The notes beneath the pieces were generated by a model. It saw only the letters and a program-made list of their open reading frames with translations, had not been told where the DNA came from and searched no databases. Positions 1-4,800 of a stretch of DNA of 7,238 nt are shown piece by piece (the first letter of the stretch is position 1; each line of letters opens with the position of its first letter). The stretch comes from an uncultured Bacilli bacterium. GTDB lineage: Bacteria > Bacillota_I > Bacilli_A > RF39 > UBA660. Location: assembly GCA_947625715.1 (NCBI GenBank), contig CANQPR010000069.1:1-7238 (forward strand), in the 5' to 3' direction. Made by a program: the position numbers and the translations under genes.

Positions 1-183
1 GATCAATTAAAAAAATATGAGATTTTATCTGATTATCTTTATTCAGTTAATTATAATCTAGGTACTTATGATTGTTATTCTATTAATTTAGAAAAATTAA
101 AATATTATGATCCAAAAGGCTTTGAAGATGCTAATTTGCAATTAGATATCGATAAAAGTCAGGATTGTGATATTAAAATATAA
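1..183 (+). CDS. C-terminal end of an unknown protein (5'-truncated)
   Basis: The window opens inside a reading frame that runs without a stop from base 1 to a TAA at 181-183, giving the last 60 residues of a protein. The sequence is polar and rich in Tyr, Asp, Leu and Lys (for example SVNYNLGTYDCYSINLEKL) and ends in an acidic tail, DIDKSQDCDIKI. It has no obvious membrane segment. I do not recognise a family. Codon use matches the downstream genes, and the next gene's GGAGG begins directly after the stop, so it is very likely the upstream member of the same operon. The start lies outside the window. Confidence 0.7.
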   Translation, partial: DQLKKYEILSDYLYSVNYNLGTYDCYSINLEKLKYYDPKGFEDANLQLDIDKSQDCDIKI

Positions 184-198
184 GGAGGAATGAATATA
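184..198 (+). promoter_or_regulatory. Ribosome binding site with ATA start of the DUF4313-like gene
   Basis: GGAGG at 184-188 follows the previous stop codon directly. The in-frame ATG at 190 is only 1 nt behind it, too close for normal initiation, whereas an in-frame ATA at 196 sits at the ideal 7-nt spacing. The same GGAGG, 7-8 nt, ATA layout occurs at 772, 3732 and 4621. Confidence 0.6.
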
Positions 199-546
199 AG
201 AAGAAAAACTATAAAATTAAAAGGTAAAAATTATAATATAGGAGTTTATACATATTCTAATGGTCGTATGCGACTTCGTTATGAAAACTCTACCGAGTGT
301 CATGACATCACTCTTAATTTAGAGGATGTTTATATAGATAAGGGAAAGGTTATTTTAGATCCATTTATTCAAAATAATGGTCTTATGAAAATTTTAAAGA
401 AAACAAGAATTATTAAAGAAATATGTGGAACTATTACTTACAATTATGTAGAAGTTCCTGTGGCTATTCTTAATATGGGAATTTTAAGGACTTATGATTA
501 TGATGGTGTAAATGACCACTTACAAAAGGTGTCAGCTTATGAATAA
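196..546 (+). CDS. DUF4313-like small protein
   Basis: A 116-residue protein if translation starts at ATA 196 (118 residues if ATG 190 is used). I favour ATA 196 because ATG 190 is 1 nt from the GGAGG. The N-terminus is basic (RRKTIKLKGK). The body follows the pattern I know from DUF4313 proteins of Firmicute mobile elements: a beta-rich start, then LNLEDV (about residues 40-45), a DPFIQNNGLMKIL stretch corresponding to the family's 'D.seNeGml..L', and a closing YVEVPVAIL. The biochemical function of the family is unknown. There is no signal peptide or membrane helix, so it is probably cytoplasmic. It overlaps the next gene by 8 nt, which suggests translational coupling. The family assignment is from memory of the pattern, not a search. 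Confidence 0.7.
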   Translation: MRRKTIKLKGKNYNIGVYTYSNGRMRLRYENSTECHDITLNLEDVYIDKGKVILDPFIQNNGLMKILKKTRIIKEICGTITYNYVEVPVAILNMGILRTYDYDGVNDHLQKVSAYE

Positions 547-775
547 TAGATTAAATTTATATAACTCTACTATTTATACCTATCTTGAACATAAAGATAA
601 AGTTAAATTTCGTAGAATTGCTTTTAAACATAAAAAATCGGTATCGGAGTTTAATAGATACCTAATACTTTTAATTATTAAAATAGATGAAATGAAAAAA
701 TTAAATAATCAAAAAGAACTTACTGATTTAGATCTTGTAAAACTATTATCTGAAATTGGGAGGGATACTTTATAA
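539..775 (+). CDS. Small RHH-like DNA-binding protein
   Basis: A 78-residue protein. I choose ATG 539 over ATG 512 because AAAGGTG (525-531) ends 7 nt before 539, while 512 has no ribosome binding site. The start overlaps the previous stop (ATGAATAA). Residues 8-35 (NSTIYTYLEHKDKVKFRRIAF and following, then SVSEFNRYLI) look like a ribbon-helix-helix fold: a short beta strand, a helix with the pattern K.KFRRIA, a turn with Ser-Val-Ser, and a second helix. The C-terminal part is a Lys/Leu/Glu helix. RHH proteins of this size usually dimerise and act as autorepressors or relaxosome accessories. Its position directly before virB4 suggests an operon regulator. The RHH call is by eye and moderate, and the target DNA is unknown. 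Its stop codon overlaps the proposed ATA start of virB4. Confidence 0.6.
   Translation: MNNRLNLYNSTIYTYLEHKDKVKFRRIAFKHKKSVSEFNRYLILLIIKIDEMKKLNNQKELTDLDLVKLLSEIGRDTL
759..774 (+). promoter_or_regulatory. Ribosome binding site with ATA start of virB4
   Basis: GGAGG at 759-763 (within GGGAGGG) is followed after 8 nt by ATA 772-774. This ATA is in frame with the long ATPase reading frame, with no stop between 772 and 820. The in-frame ATG at 820 has no purine-rich sequence in front of it. The ATA shares two bases with the stop of the preceding gene (ATAA), the counterpart of a normal ATGA coupling overlap. Confidence 0.7.
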
Positions 776-3144
776 AGGATAAAGAAAAGAAAGTTAAAAG
801 CAAAAAACTTCCTAAAACAATGTTAGACATTGTTCCTTTTAATGAAGTTTGGAATAATTATGTTTTTTTAGATAATAACAAAATAATTGGTGGAATTAAA
901 ATTGGATCAATTAACCTTTCTTTATTATTTGATGAAGAACAACAAACAAAGGTAAGTCAATTAAAGAAAGTGCTTAATTCTGTTGATTATAAAGTTAAAA
1001 TTTTCTGTATTGATAAACCTATCAATCTTGAAAGTAATTTAAATATTCTCGGATCTAAAATTAAACAAGAAACTAATAAATATAAGTTAAAATTATTAGA
1101 AGAAGATTACAACTTTATAAATGGTCTTAATAATAAAAAGTCAGTTGTAAATCGAGAGTTTTATCTTGTCCTTGAGGAAGATGCAGAAAATGAAACATTA
1201 TTAAATCAAAAAATTAATGATTTAATTCAAGAGTTTTCTTCTATGGGACTTCATGCTGAAAAAGTTTCTAGCGAGGAGTGGCGAGAACTATTATATGTTA
1301 TGTTAAATCCTGTTTCTTCTCTTGATACCTTTAAAAAAGATGCTACTACTATAAACAGGTCATTTAAAGAGCGAATCGCTCCCACAGGGCTTAAAATCAA
1401 TGAAAAAGACTTGGTTTTAGGTGATGCTTATGTAAGTATAGTAACACTCGTTTCTTATCCATCTATGGTAGCAGTTGGATGGCTTGGAGCTGTTGCTAAT
1501 ATTAACCATACTCGTATGGTAATGACTATTAGTCCTACTAATACTCAAGAAATAAGTAGTACCCTTAAAAAAAGTATGTCCGAACTTAAATCTAAAATGA
1601 TAAATATTAACGATTATAACGATCAAATTCTTTTTAATAATCAAATGCAAGATTTTGTGGAACTTGTAAATCGTATTGATCGAGAACATGAAAAATTTTC
1701 TCTCTTGACCGTTAACTTCTTGTGTTATGGTGAAACTAAAGAAGAAATGGAAAAAACAAAGAAAGAACTTAAATCCACTCTCTCTGCTTATGGTCTTGGT
1801 GGTGCTGATTTAATGTTCGAGCAAGAACGATCACTTAAAATGTGTTTGCCTACTATGTATTCTTATTTAGAAAAACAATATGGACTTCCTATCCCAATGA
1901 TGACCACTGCATCTTCATTCCCTTTCATATTTCAAAACTTACAAGATGATGGTGATGCCATAATGTTGGGTAATGATGCTTTGGGAGGTCTTTTATTTTT
2001 TGATCTTTGGAAAAGAACAAATAAAAGAAATAACTCTAATGCTGTTATTGTCGGTAAATCAGGATCAGGTAAATCTACTCTTATAAAGAAATTAGTTAGA
2101 GGTGTTTGGTGTCGTGGATCAAAAGTTATAATTATAGATCCTGAACGAGAATATCGTGACTTATGTGAGAATATTGGTGGTTGTTGGATTGATTGTGGTA
2201 CAGGTATATCAGGAATTATTAATCCTTTGGAAGTTAGAAAAGGTGCTGATGATAATGAGGATGATAAAAGTATTAATAACGATTTATCAAGACACTTTCA
2301 AACTTTTAGAACTTTTATAAAATATTATTTGCAAGATTTAAGTGCTTATGAACTTACTAAAATAGAAGAAATATTAATAGAAGTTTACAAAGATAAAGGT
2401 ATTGATTTTAACACAGATCTATCCAAATTTAAAAGTGAAGATTATCCTATTATGCAAGATTTGTATAATAAAACAAAAGAAACTTTGGATAAAGCTAAAC
2501 ATGATAAAGAGGCTCGTAATGTTATTGAGTCATTAGAAAAAATAAGTTCTATGTTAAAACGAGCTACTATTGGTGCTGATGCAAGAATTTTCAATGGTAC
2601 TTCATCTATTCATGTAGATGAAGATACAGATTTCATTGTATTAGATATTCATAGTTTAGTTGATTCTGATGATGTTATTTTAAAATCTCAATTCTTTAAT
2701 ATCTTATCATGGTGTTGGAACGAGATAAGTAAAAATCGTGATGAGCAAGTTATACTTGTCTGTGATGAGGAACATTTACTTATTGATCCTAATAATCCTG
2801 ATGGAGCAGATTTCTTAAAGAAATGTAATAAACGAGCTCGTAAATATAATTGTGGAGTATGGAACATTTCACAAAACTTTATTGATTTTAGTGCTGTTGG
2901 TTTAGAGAGATATGGTCAGGTTATTATTGATAATAGTGCTTATCTTCTAATCATGGCACAGGGACAAAAAGAAATTGAGGCAGTAAAATATATGATGAAT
3001 TTAAGTGAATCAGAAATACAATTTTTAACTACTGCATCAAGAGGTCAGGGACTATTTGTTATTAGTCAAGATACACGACTACCTATTCAGATTCATCTTC
3101 GCCAAGAAGAAAAAGAATTGTTTGGTACTGCAGGTGGTCGTTAG
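772..3144 (+). CDS. virB4: VirB4-family conjugation ATPase (TrsE/TcpF-like)
   Basis: The ATPase energises assembly or substrate passage of the type IV secretion channel at the cytoplasmic membrane. With ATA 772 as start it has 790 residues, within the usual range for Gram-positive VirB4 proteins. The first 16 residues are lysine-rich and include KKLPKT, which resembles the N-terminus of other Firmicute VirB4/TrsE proteins and is lost if ATG 820 is used. Visible motifs in this numbering are Walker A GKSGSGKST (428-436), DPEREY beginning at D456, Walker B VILVCDEEH with acidic residues D665-E667, and a C-terminal SQNF motif with Q701. The N-terminal 400 residues form the usual VirB4 N-domain. 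Its stop overlaps the GTG start of the M23 gene by one base. The coupling protein and polytopic channel genes are presumably upstream of the window. The family call is secure. The start choice is an inference from the ribosome binding site and the N-terminal motif. Confidence 0.95.
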   Translation: MKDKEKKVKSKKLPKTMLDIVPFNEVWNNYVFLDNNKIIGGIKIGSINLSLLFDEEQQTKVSQLKKVLNSVDYKVKIFCIDKPINLESNLNILGSKIKQETNKYKLKLLEEDYNFINGLNNKKSVVNREFYLVLEEDAENETLLNQKINDLIQEFSSMGLHAEKVSSEEWRELLYVMLNPVSSLDTFKKDATTINRSFKERIAPTGLKINEKDLVLGDAYVSIVTLVSYPSMVAVGWLGAVANINHTRMVMTISPTNTQEISSTLKKSMSELKSKMININDYNDQILFNNQMQDFVELVNRIDREHEKFSLLTVNFLCYGETKEEMEKTKKELKSTLSAYGLGGADLMFEQERSLKMCLPTMYSYLEKQYGLPIPMMTTASSFPFIFQNLQDDGDAIMLGNDALGGLLFFDLWKRTNKRNNSNAVIVGKSGSGKSTLIKKLVRGVWCRGSKVIIIDPEREYRDLCENIGGCWIDCGTGISGIINPLEVRKGADDNEDDKSINNDLSRHFQTFRTFIKYYLQDLSAYELTKIEEILIEVYKDKGIDFNTDLSKFKSEDYPIMQDLYNKTKETLDKAKHDKEARNVIESLEKISSMLKRATIGADARIFNGTSSIHVDEDTDFIVLDIHSLVDSDDVILKSQFFNILSWCWNEISKNRDEQVILVCDEEHLLIDPNNPDGADFLKKCNKRARKYNCGVWNISQNFIDFSAVGLERYGQVIIDNSAYLLIMAQGQKEIEAVKYMMNLSESEIQFLTTASRGQGLFVISQDTRLPIQIHLRQEEKELFGTAGGR

Positions 3145-3719
3145 TGAGTGAACTCAAAAAAATAGGTTTAATGATGGGAGGAGGAGTTTTACTACCACTT
3201 ATTTTGGTACTCTTTCTCGCTCTACTTTGTAGTCAATCATCTAGTGGTGGCGAGGCTATTGTTGTAGTTGCCAATGATGATTTTTCTATTCCTTTCGAGT
3301 CTAGTAATCTTTTTTCTGTAACATCACCTTTTGGGTACAGAGTAGATCCACTTGGAAGTGGTGAAACAAAGTTTCATTCAGGCATAGATTTAGGCTCTGC
3401 TTGTGGTACTGATGTACTTGCAAGTGTAGATGGTGTTGTCTATGAAGTTGGATATAGTGAAACAGGTTTAGGTAATTATGTTTATATAAAACATCAAACT
3501 AGTAGTGGAACTTTATATTCAGCTTATGGTCATATGCTAGATGATTCTATTGTTGTTGAAAAAGATGAGCCTATTGAAAAAGGACAAAAAATTGGTCAGG
3601 TCGGATCTACAGGAGCAAGTACAGGGTGTCATTTACATTTTATGATTATGAAAAATAAAATTTCATTCAATAGTGAGGATCTAATTGATCCTTATTTTGT
3701 TATTTATGGTTTATATTAA
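3144..3719 (+). CDS. Membrane-anchored M23 peptidoglycan endopeptidase
   Basis: A 191-residue protein. Residues 8-29 form one hydrophobic segment after a short Lys-containing N-terminus, so it is probably an N-in membrane anchor or signal sequence. A Ser/Gly linker follows, then an M23 (LytM-type) domain from about residue 57 to 186. Zinc and catalytic residues are all present: H78-x3-D82 in FHSGIDLG, H130 in YGHM, and H163/H165 in CHLHF. It should cleave peptide cross-bridges of peptidoglycan outside the membrane. Directly behind virB4, it is the likely cell-wall-opening enzyme of the conjugation machine. No transglycosylase or NlpC/P60 domain is attached. The start is GTG 3144, overlapping the virB4 stop; an AGGTGG stretch at 3133-3138 can serve as ribosome binding site. 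The next in-frame ATG (3171) would remove part of the anchor. Confidence 0.92.
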   Translation: MSELKKIGLMMGGGVLLPLILVLFLALLCSQSSSGGEAIVVVANDDFSIPFESSNLFSVTSPFGYRVDPLGSGETKFHSGIDLGSACGTDVLASVDGVVYEVGYSETGLGNYVYIKHQTSSGTLYSAYGHMLDDSIVVEKDEPIEKGQKIGQVGSTGASTGCHLHFMIMKNKISFNSEDLIDPYFVIYGLY

Positions 3720-3734
3720 GGAGGAATTATTATA
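3720..3734 (+). promoter_or_regulatory. Ribosome binding site with ATA start of the 88-residue gene
   Basis: GGAGG at 3720-3724 begins at the base after the M23 stop codon. Seven bases later lies ATA 3732, which opens an 88-codon frame. In-frame ATT codons at 3726 and 3729 are alternatives but lie only 1 and 4 nt behind the site. No ATG, GTG or TTG is available near this site in the frame. Confidence 0.65.
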
Positions 3735-3998
3735 AATAAAAAATTAAAAGAATTAGAAATTGCAAAGGATCTTATTCGTGCTGATGAGTCCGAATCATTT
3801 CAATTATTCACTCATAATAAAACAACAGGTACAGATGGTGTTGCGACCTTTTATAAAGATGATAAAACTATTAAAGTATTTGAGGGTAATGGCGATGGCT
3901 CTGATGATAAAGAAATGGATTATAAAACTTTCGTAAAAAATTATGATTTCTTTGTTGCTCATGAGATAGAACAAATCCCATTACATATAAAAATTTAA
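3732..3998 (+). CDS. Unknown 88-residue acidic protein with a non-ATG (ATA) start
   Basis: This open frame fills the space between the M23 gene and the next gene exactly. It has a perfect GGAGG 7 nt upstream of ATA 3732 and a TAA at 3996-3998. The only in-frame ATG is codon 62, so no canonical start is available and a standard caller would leave the region empty. The protein begins with a Lys-rich helix (NKKLKELEIAKDLIRADE), continues with a probable beta-rich part (FQLFTHNKTTGTDGVATFY, then TIKVFEGNGDG), and ends with FVKNYDFFVAHEIEQIPLHIKI. There is no signal peptide or membrane segment. I do not recognise the family. Codon use matches its neighbours. That it is a real gene is supported by the ribosome binding site, the tight spacing and the uninterrupted frame. 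Its function is unknown. Confidence 0.75.
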   Translation: MNKKLKELEIAKDLIRADESESFQLFTHNKTTGTDGVATFYKDDKTIKVFEGNGDGSDDKEMDYKTFVKNYDFFVAHEIEQIPLHIKI

Positions 3999-4015
3999 AG
4001 ATTGGAGGTACATAA

Positions 4016-4252
4016 ATGGATAAAGAAAAAGAACAAGCTGTTTATATAAACTCTGAACTTATTGCTTTTCAAATTGCAGGTATTTTAAGTAAAAACAATG
4101 AAAGATATATTGATGAGGCATTAGTTTATGAGGCAGTTAAATCTTGTGTTAAAGATGATAATTTAATTGATGATGTATATCGTGCCACTATTCATCTATT
4201 AGAAGATAAATATGGCATCTTATTTGATTTAGATAAAAAGGTAGATATCTAG
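4016..4252 (+). CDS. Unknown 78-residue acidic helical protein
   Basis: The ATG at 4016 has GGAGG at 4004-4008 with a 7-nt spacer, the same geometry as the ATA genes in this window. The product is acidic and looks mainly helical (EQAVYINSELIAFQIAGIL, then EALVYEAVKSCVKDDNLIDD). It has no membrane segment, signal peptide or motif I recognise. It is the last gene of the first operon: its TAG stop (4250-4252) touches the long inverted repeat and the terminator-like hairpin that follow. A small cytoplasmic helper or regulator is possible, but nothing in the sequence decides this. Confidence 0.75.
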   Translation: MDKEKEQAVYINSELIAFQIAGILSKNNERYIDEALVYEAVKSCVKDDNLIDDVYRATIHLLEDKYGILFDLDKKVDI

Positions 4253-4310
4253 TACAAAAATATTTTAAATAAATGATTTAATTTATTTTTAAAATTTTAT
4301 ATTTTGGTAC
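4252..4310 (+). repeat. Long AT-rich imperfect inverted repeat after the first operon
   Basis: The outer arms 4252-4263 (GTACAAAAATAT) and 4299-4310 (ATATTTTGGTAC) are complementary at 11 of 12 positions. Inside them, AAATAAAT (4267-4274) and ATTTATTT (4281-4288) pair perfectly around a 6-nt loop. Together they could fold as one long bulged hairpin beginning at the stop codon of the preceding gene. No U-run follows directly, so it may be an mRNA 3'-end stabiliser, a protein-binding site or part of the origin region rather than a terminator. In DNA this AT-rich, chance complementarity is a real possibility for the inner arms, less so for the outer ones. Confidence 0.45.
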
Positions 4311-4334
4311 AAATGGTCTAATTTTTAATAATTA

Positions 4335-4379
4335 AAAAAGGGTATTTTGTATTACATTTGTAAAGCATTTGCCCTTTTT
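4335..4379 (+). terminator. Probable intrinsic terminator of the first operon
   Basis: AAAAAGGG (4335-4342) and CCCTTTTT (4372-4379) form a perfect 8-bp stem ending in a T-run, with T-rich sequence continuing to about 4400. The 29-nt interior contains a second small hairpin, TTACA-TT-TGTAA (4352-4363). Because the stem is flanked by A's on one side and T's on the other, it could terminate in either direction. The loop is longer than typical, hence the reduced confidence. Confidence 0.55.
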
Positions 4380-4506
4380 CTTTATATTTTTTCTCATTTT
4401 TAGTAATACAAAAGTAAAACAAAAATAATTTTGTAATACAATTCATAAACTTGCAAAGCCTTTATTTATGGGGTAAACTCGCTACTAGCGAGTTGTTTGT
4501 AATACA
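4348..4506. repeat. Four TGTAWTACA-type short palindromes
   Basis: TGTATTACA at 4348-4356, AGTAATACA at 4402-4410 (one half-site base changed), TGTAATACA at 4432-4440 and TGTAATACA at 4498-4506. The 4432 copy extends to an 11-bp palindrome, TTGTAATACAA. The sites are 9-bp palindromes with a central A/T and cluster between the terminator and the nic consensus. This is the scale of site that RHH dimers bind cooperatively, so they are candidate binding sites for one of the RHH proteins encoded here. That link is inference. Confidence 0.5.
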
Positions 4507-4520
4507 CCCTTATCCTGCTT
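4470..4520 (+). other. oriT: Putative oriT: 8-bp hairpin plus IncP-type nic consensus
   Basis: AACTCGCT (4476-4483) and AGCGAGTT (4487-4494) form a perfect 8-bp stem with an ACT loop, the most GC-containing hairpin in the gap. After 16 nt comes TATCCTGC (4511-4518), matching the nic consensus YATCCTG|Y of IncP/RP4-type (MOBP) origins. The predicted cut is between 4517 and 4518 on the + strand. GGGT (4471-4474) can pair with ACCC (4506-4509), enclosing the hairpin and placing the nic just outside it. In RP4 an inverted repeat likewise precedes the nic by about two helical turns. The location upstream of two RHH proteins and a relaxase fits. Recognition by this relaxase is inferred, not shown. 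Confidence 0.6.
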
Positions 4521-4536
4521 AAAAAGACCTCGTTAA

Positions 4537-4565
4537 TTGGTACATTTTTTTAGCATATATTAATA
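4537..4565 (+). promoter_or_regulatory. Candidate promoter of the relaxosome operon
   Basis: TTGGTA (4537-4542) and TTAATA (4560-4565) are separated by 17 bp and could act as a weak sigma-A promoter for the downstream RHH-RHH-relaxase operon. Both hexamers deviate from TTGACA/TATAAT, and the AT-rich context offers alternatives such as TATATT at 4556. The same TTGGTACA octamer occurs at 4304-4311, so it may instead be a protein-binding repeat. Confidence 0.35.
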
Positions 4566-4581
4566 AAATCAAATATTTATT

Positions 4582-4603
4582 TAAGTACATTTAATTGTAC
4601 TTA
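4582..4603 (+). promoter_or_regulatory. Operator-like inverted repeat before the relaxosome operon
   Basis: TAAGTACA (4582-4589) and TGTACTTA (4596-4603) are perfect 8-bp inverted arms with a 6-bp spacer. They lie just downstream of the candidate -10 and 4 nt before the GGAGG of the first RHH gene. This position suits an autorepressor operator, or an mRNA hairpin that modulates access to the ribosome binding site. The TGTA/TACA half-sites match those in the TGTAWTACA repeats. An RHH protein from the operon is the obvious candidate ligand. Confidence 0.45.
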
Positions 4604-4607
4604 CTAT

Positions 4608-4623
4608 GGAGGTGATATTTATA
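4608..4623 (+). promoter_or_regulatory. Ribosome binding site with ATA start of the first relaxosome RHH gene
   Basis: GGAGGTGA (4608-4615) is a near-perfect anti-16S match. ATA 4621 lies 8 nt behind the GGAGG core. The in-frame ATG at 4606 overlaps this ribosome binding site itself and has no purine-rich sequence upstream, so it cannot be served by it. Confidence 0.65.
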
Positions 4624-4800
4624 AATAATAATGAAAGTTGCGTATTAAAAGGTCGTGTTGATTCAACTCTATTTGAGGTACTTAAACAAATTCTAAATAA
4701 AAAGAAAATGACTCAACAAGATTTAATTGAAAGTGCCGTTAAAGATTTCGTTCTTAAAAATTTAAGTTTAATTATACCAAATGATAAGGGATCTAAATAA
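4621..4800 (+). CDS. Small RHH (CopG/ParD-like) DNA-binding protein
   Basis: A 59-residue protein if ATA 4621 is the start (64 residues from ATG 4606, which overlaps the ribosome binding site). Residues 7-44 follow the ribbon-helix-helix plan: beta strand CVLKGRV (7-13), helix A DSTLFEVLKQILNKKK, a turn at MTQQD, and helix B LIESAVKDFVLKNL. The short tail is polar. A free-standing RHH domain at the head of a relaxosome operon typically acts as autorepressor or as an oriT-binding accessory. The operator-like repeat directly upstream fits autoregulation. It is followed by a second RHH gene whose proposed ATA start overlaps its stop codon. The domain is clear by eye; its DNA target is inferred. 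Confidence 0.75.
   Translation: MNNNESCVLKGRVDSTLFEVLKQILNKKKMTQQDLIESAVKDFVLKNLSLIIPNDKGSK
4786..4799 (+). promoter_or_regulatory. Ribosome binding site with ATA start overlapping a stop (ATAA)
   Basis: AAGGG (4786-4790) precedes ATA 4797 by 6 nt. ATA 4797-4799 and the upstream stop TAA 4798-4800 share two bases. The next in-frame ATG (4878) has only GAAAAA-type sequence before it and lies inside the conserved RHH domain. Confidence 0.6.

Larger units (their letters stand above)
4253..4605. other. Intergenic control and transfer-origin region
   Basis: This is the only stretch without a gene in the window (353 bases). Neither strand holds a reading frame worth calling; the few ATGs are followed by early stops. 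It contains, in order, the AT-rich inverted repeat, the terminator-like hairpin, the TGTAWTACA sites, the CATAAA/TTTATG pairing (4444-4449 with 4465-4470), the oriT hairpin and nic consensus, a candidate promoter and the operator-like inverted repeat. It separates the transfer operon from the relaxosome operon, the normal place for oriT. I see no clear plasmid replication iterons or rep gene. Confidence 0.7.

Noticed and set aside
512..538. Upstream ATG 512 as start of the small RHH-like gene
   Set aside because: It lacks a ribosome binding site, while ATG 539 has AAAGGTG at 7-nt spacing and the usual short overlap with the preceding stop.
1417..1689. A 90-codon open frame on the - strand
   Set aside because: It lies wholly inside virB4, has no ribosome binding site I can see, and its product is low-complexity Ile/His/Tyr-rich, as expected from antisense of a coding region.
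3144..3240. Lipoprotein signal (LALLC) in the M23 protein
   Set aside because: The residue before Cys is Leu rather than Gly/Ala/Ser, so it is not a lipobox; a membrane anchor fits better.
3781..3796. CTGATGAGTCCGAA resembles a hammerhead ribozyme core
   Set aside because: There is no stem II loop between CTGATGA and GAA, no cleavage-site helix around it, and it lies inside the 88-codon frame (A-D-E-S-E).
4253..4605. A replication origin with iterons, a small RNA gene or a CRISPR array in the gap
   Set aside because: The repeats are too short and irregularly spaced for CRISPR, no rep gene is present, and no isolated promoter-terminator unit is convincing in such AT-rich sequence.
196..4623. 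General reassignment of ATA to Met, as in mitochondria
   Set aside because: ATA is frequent inside the genes at positions where Ile is expected, for example directly before DPE of VirB4. I see start use only, though this cannot be excluded without protein data.
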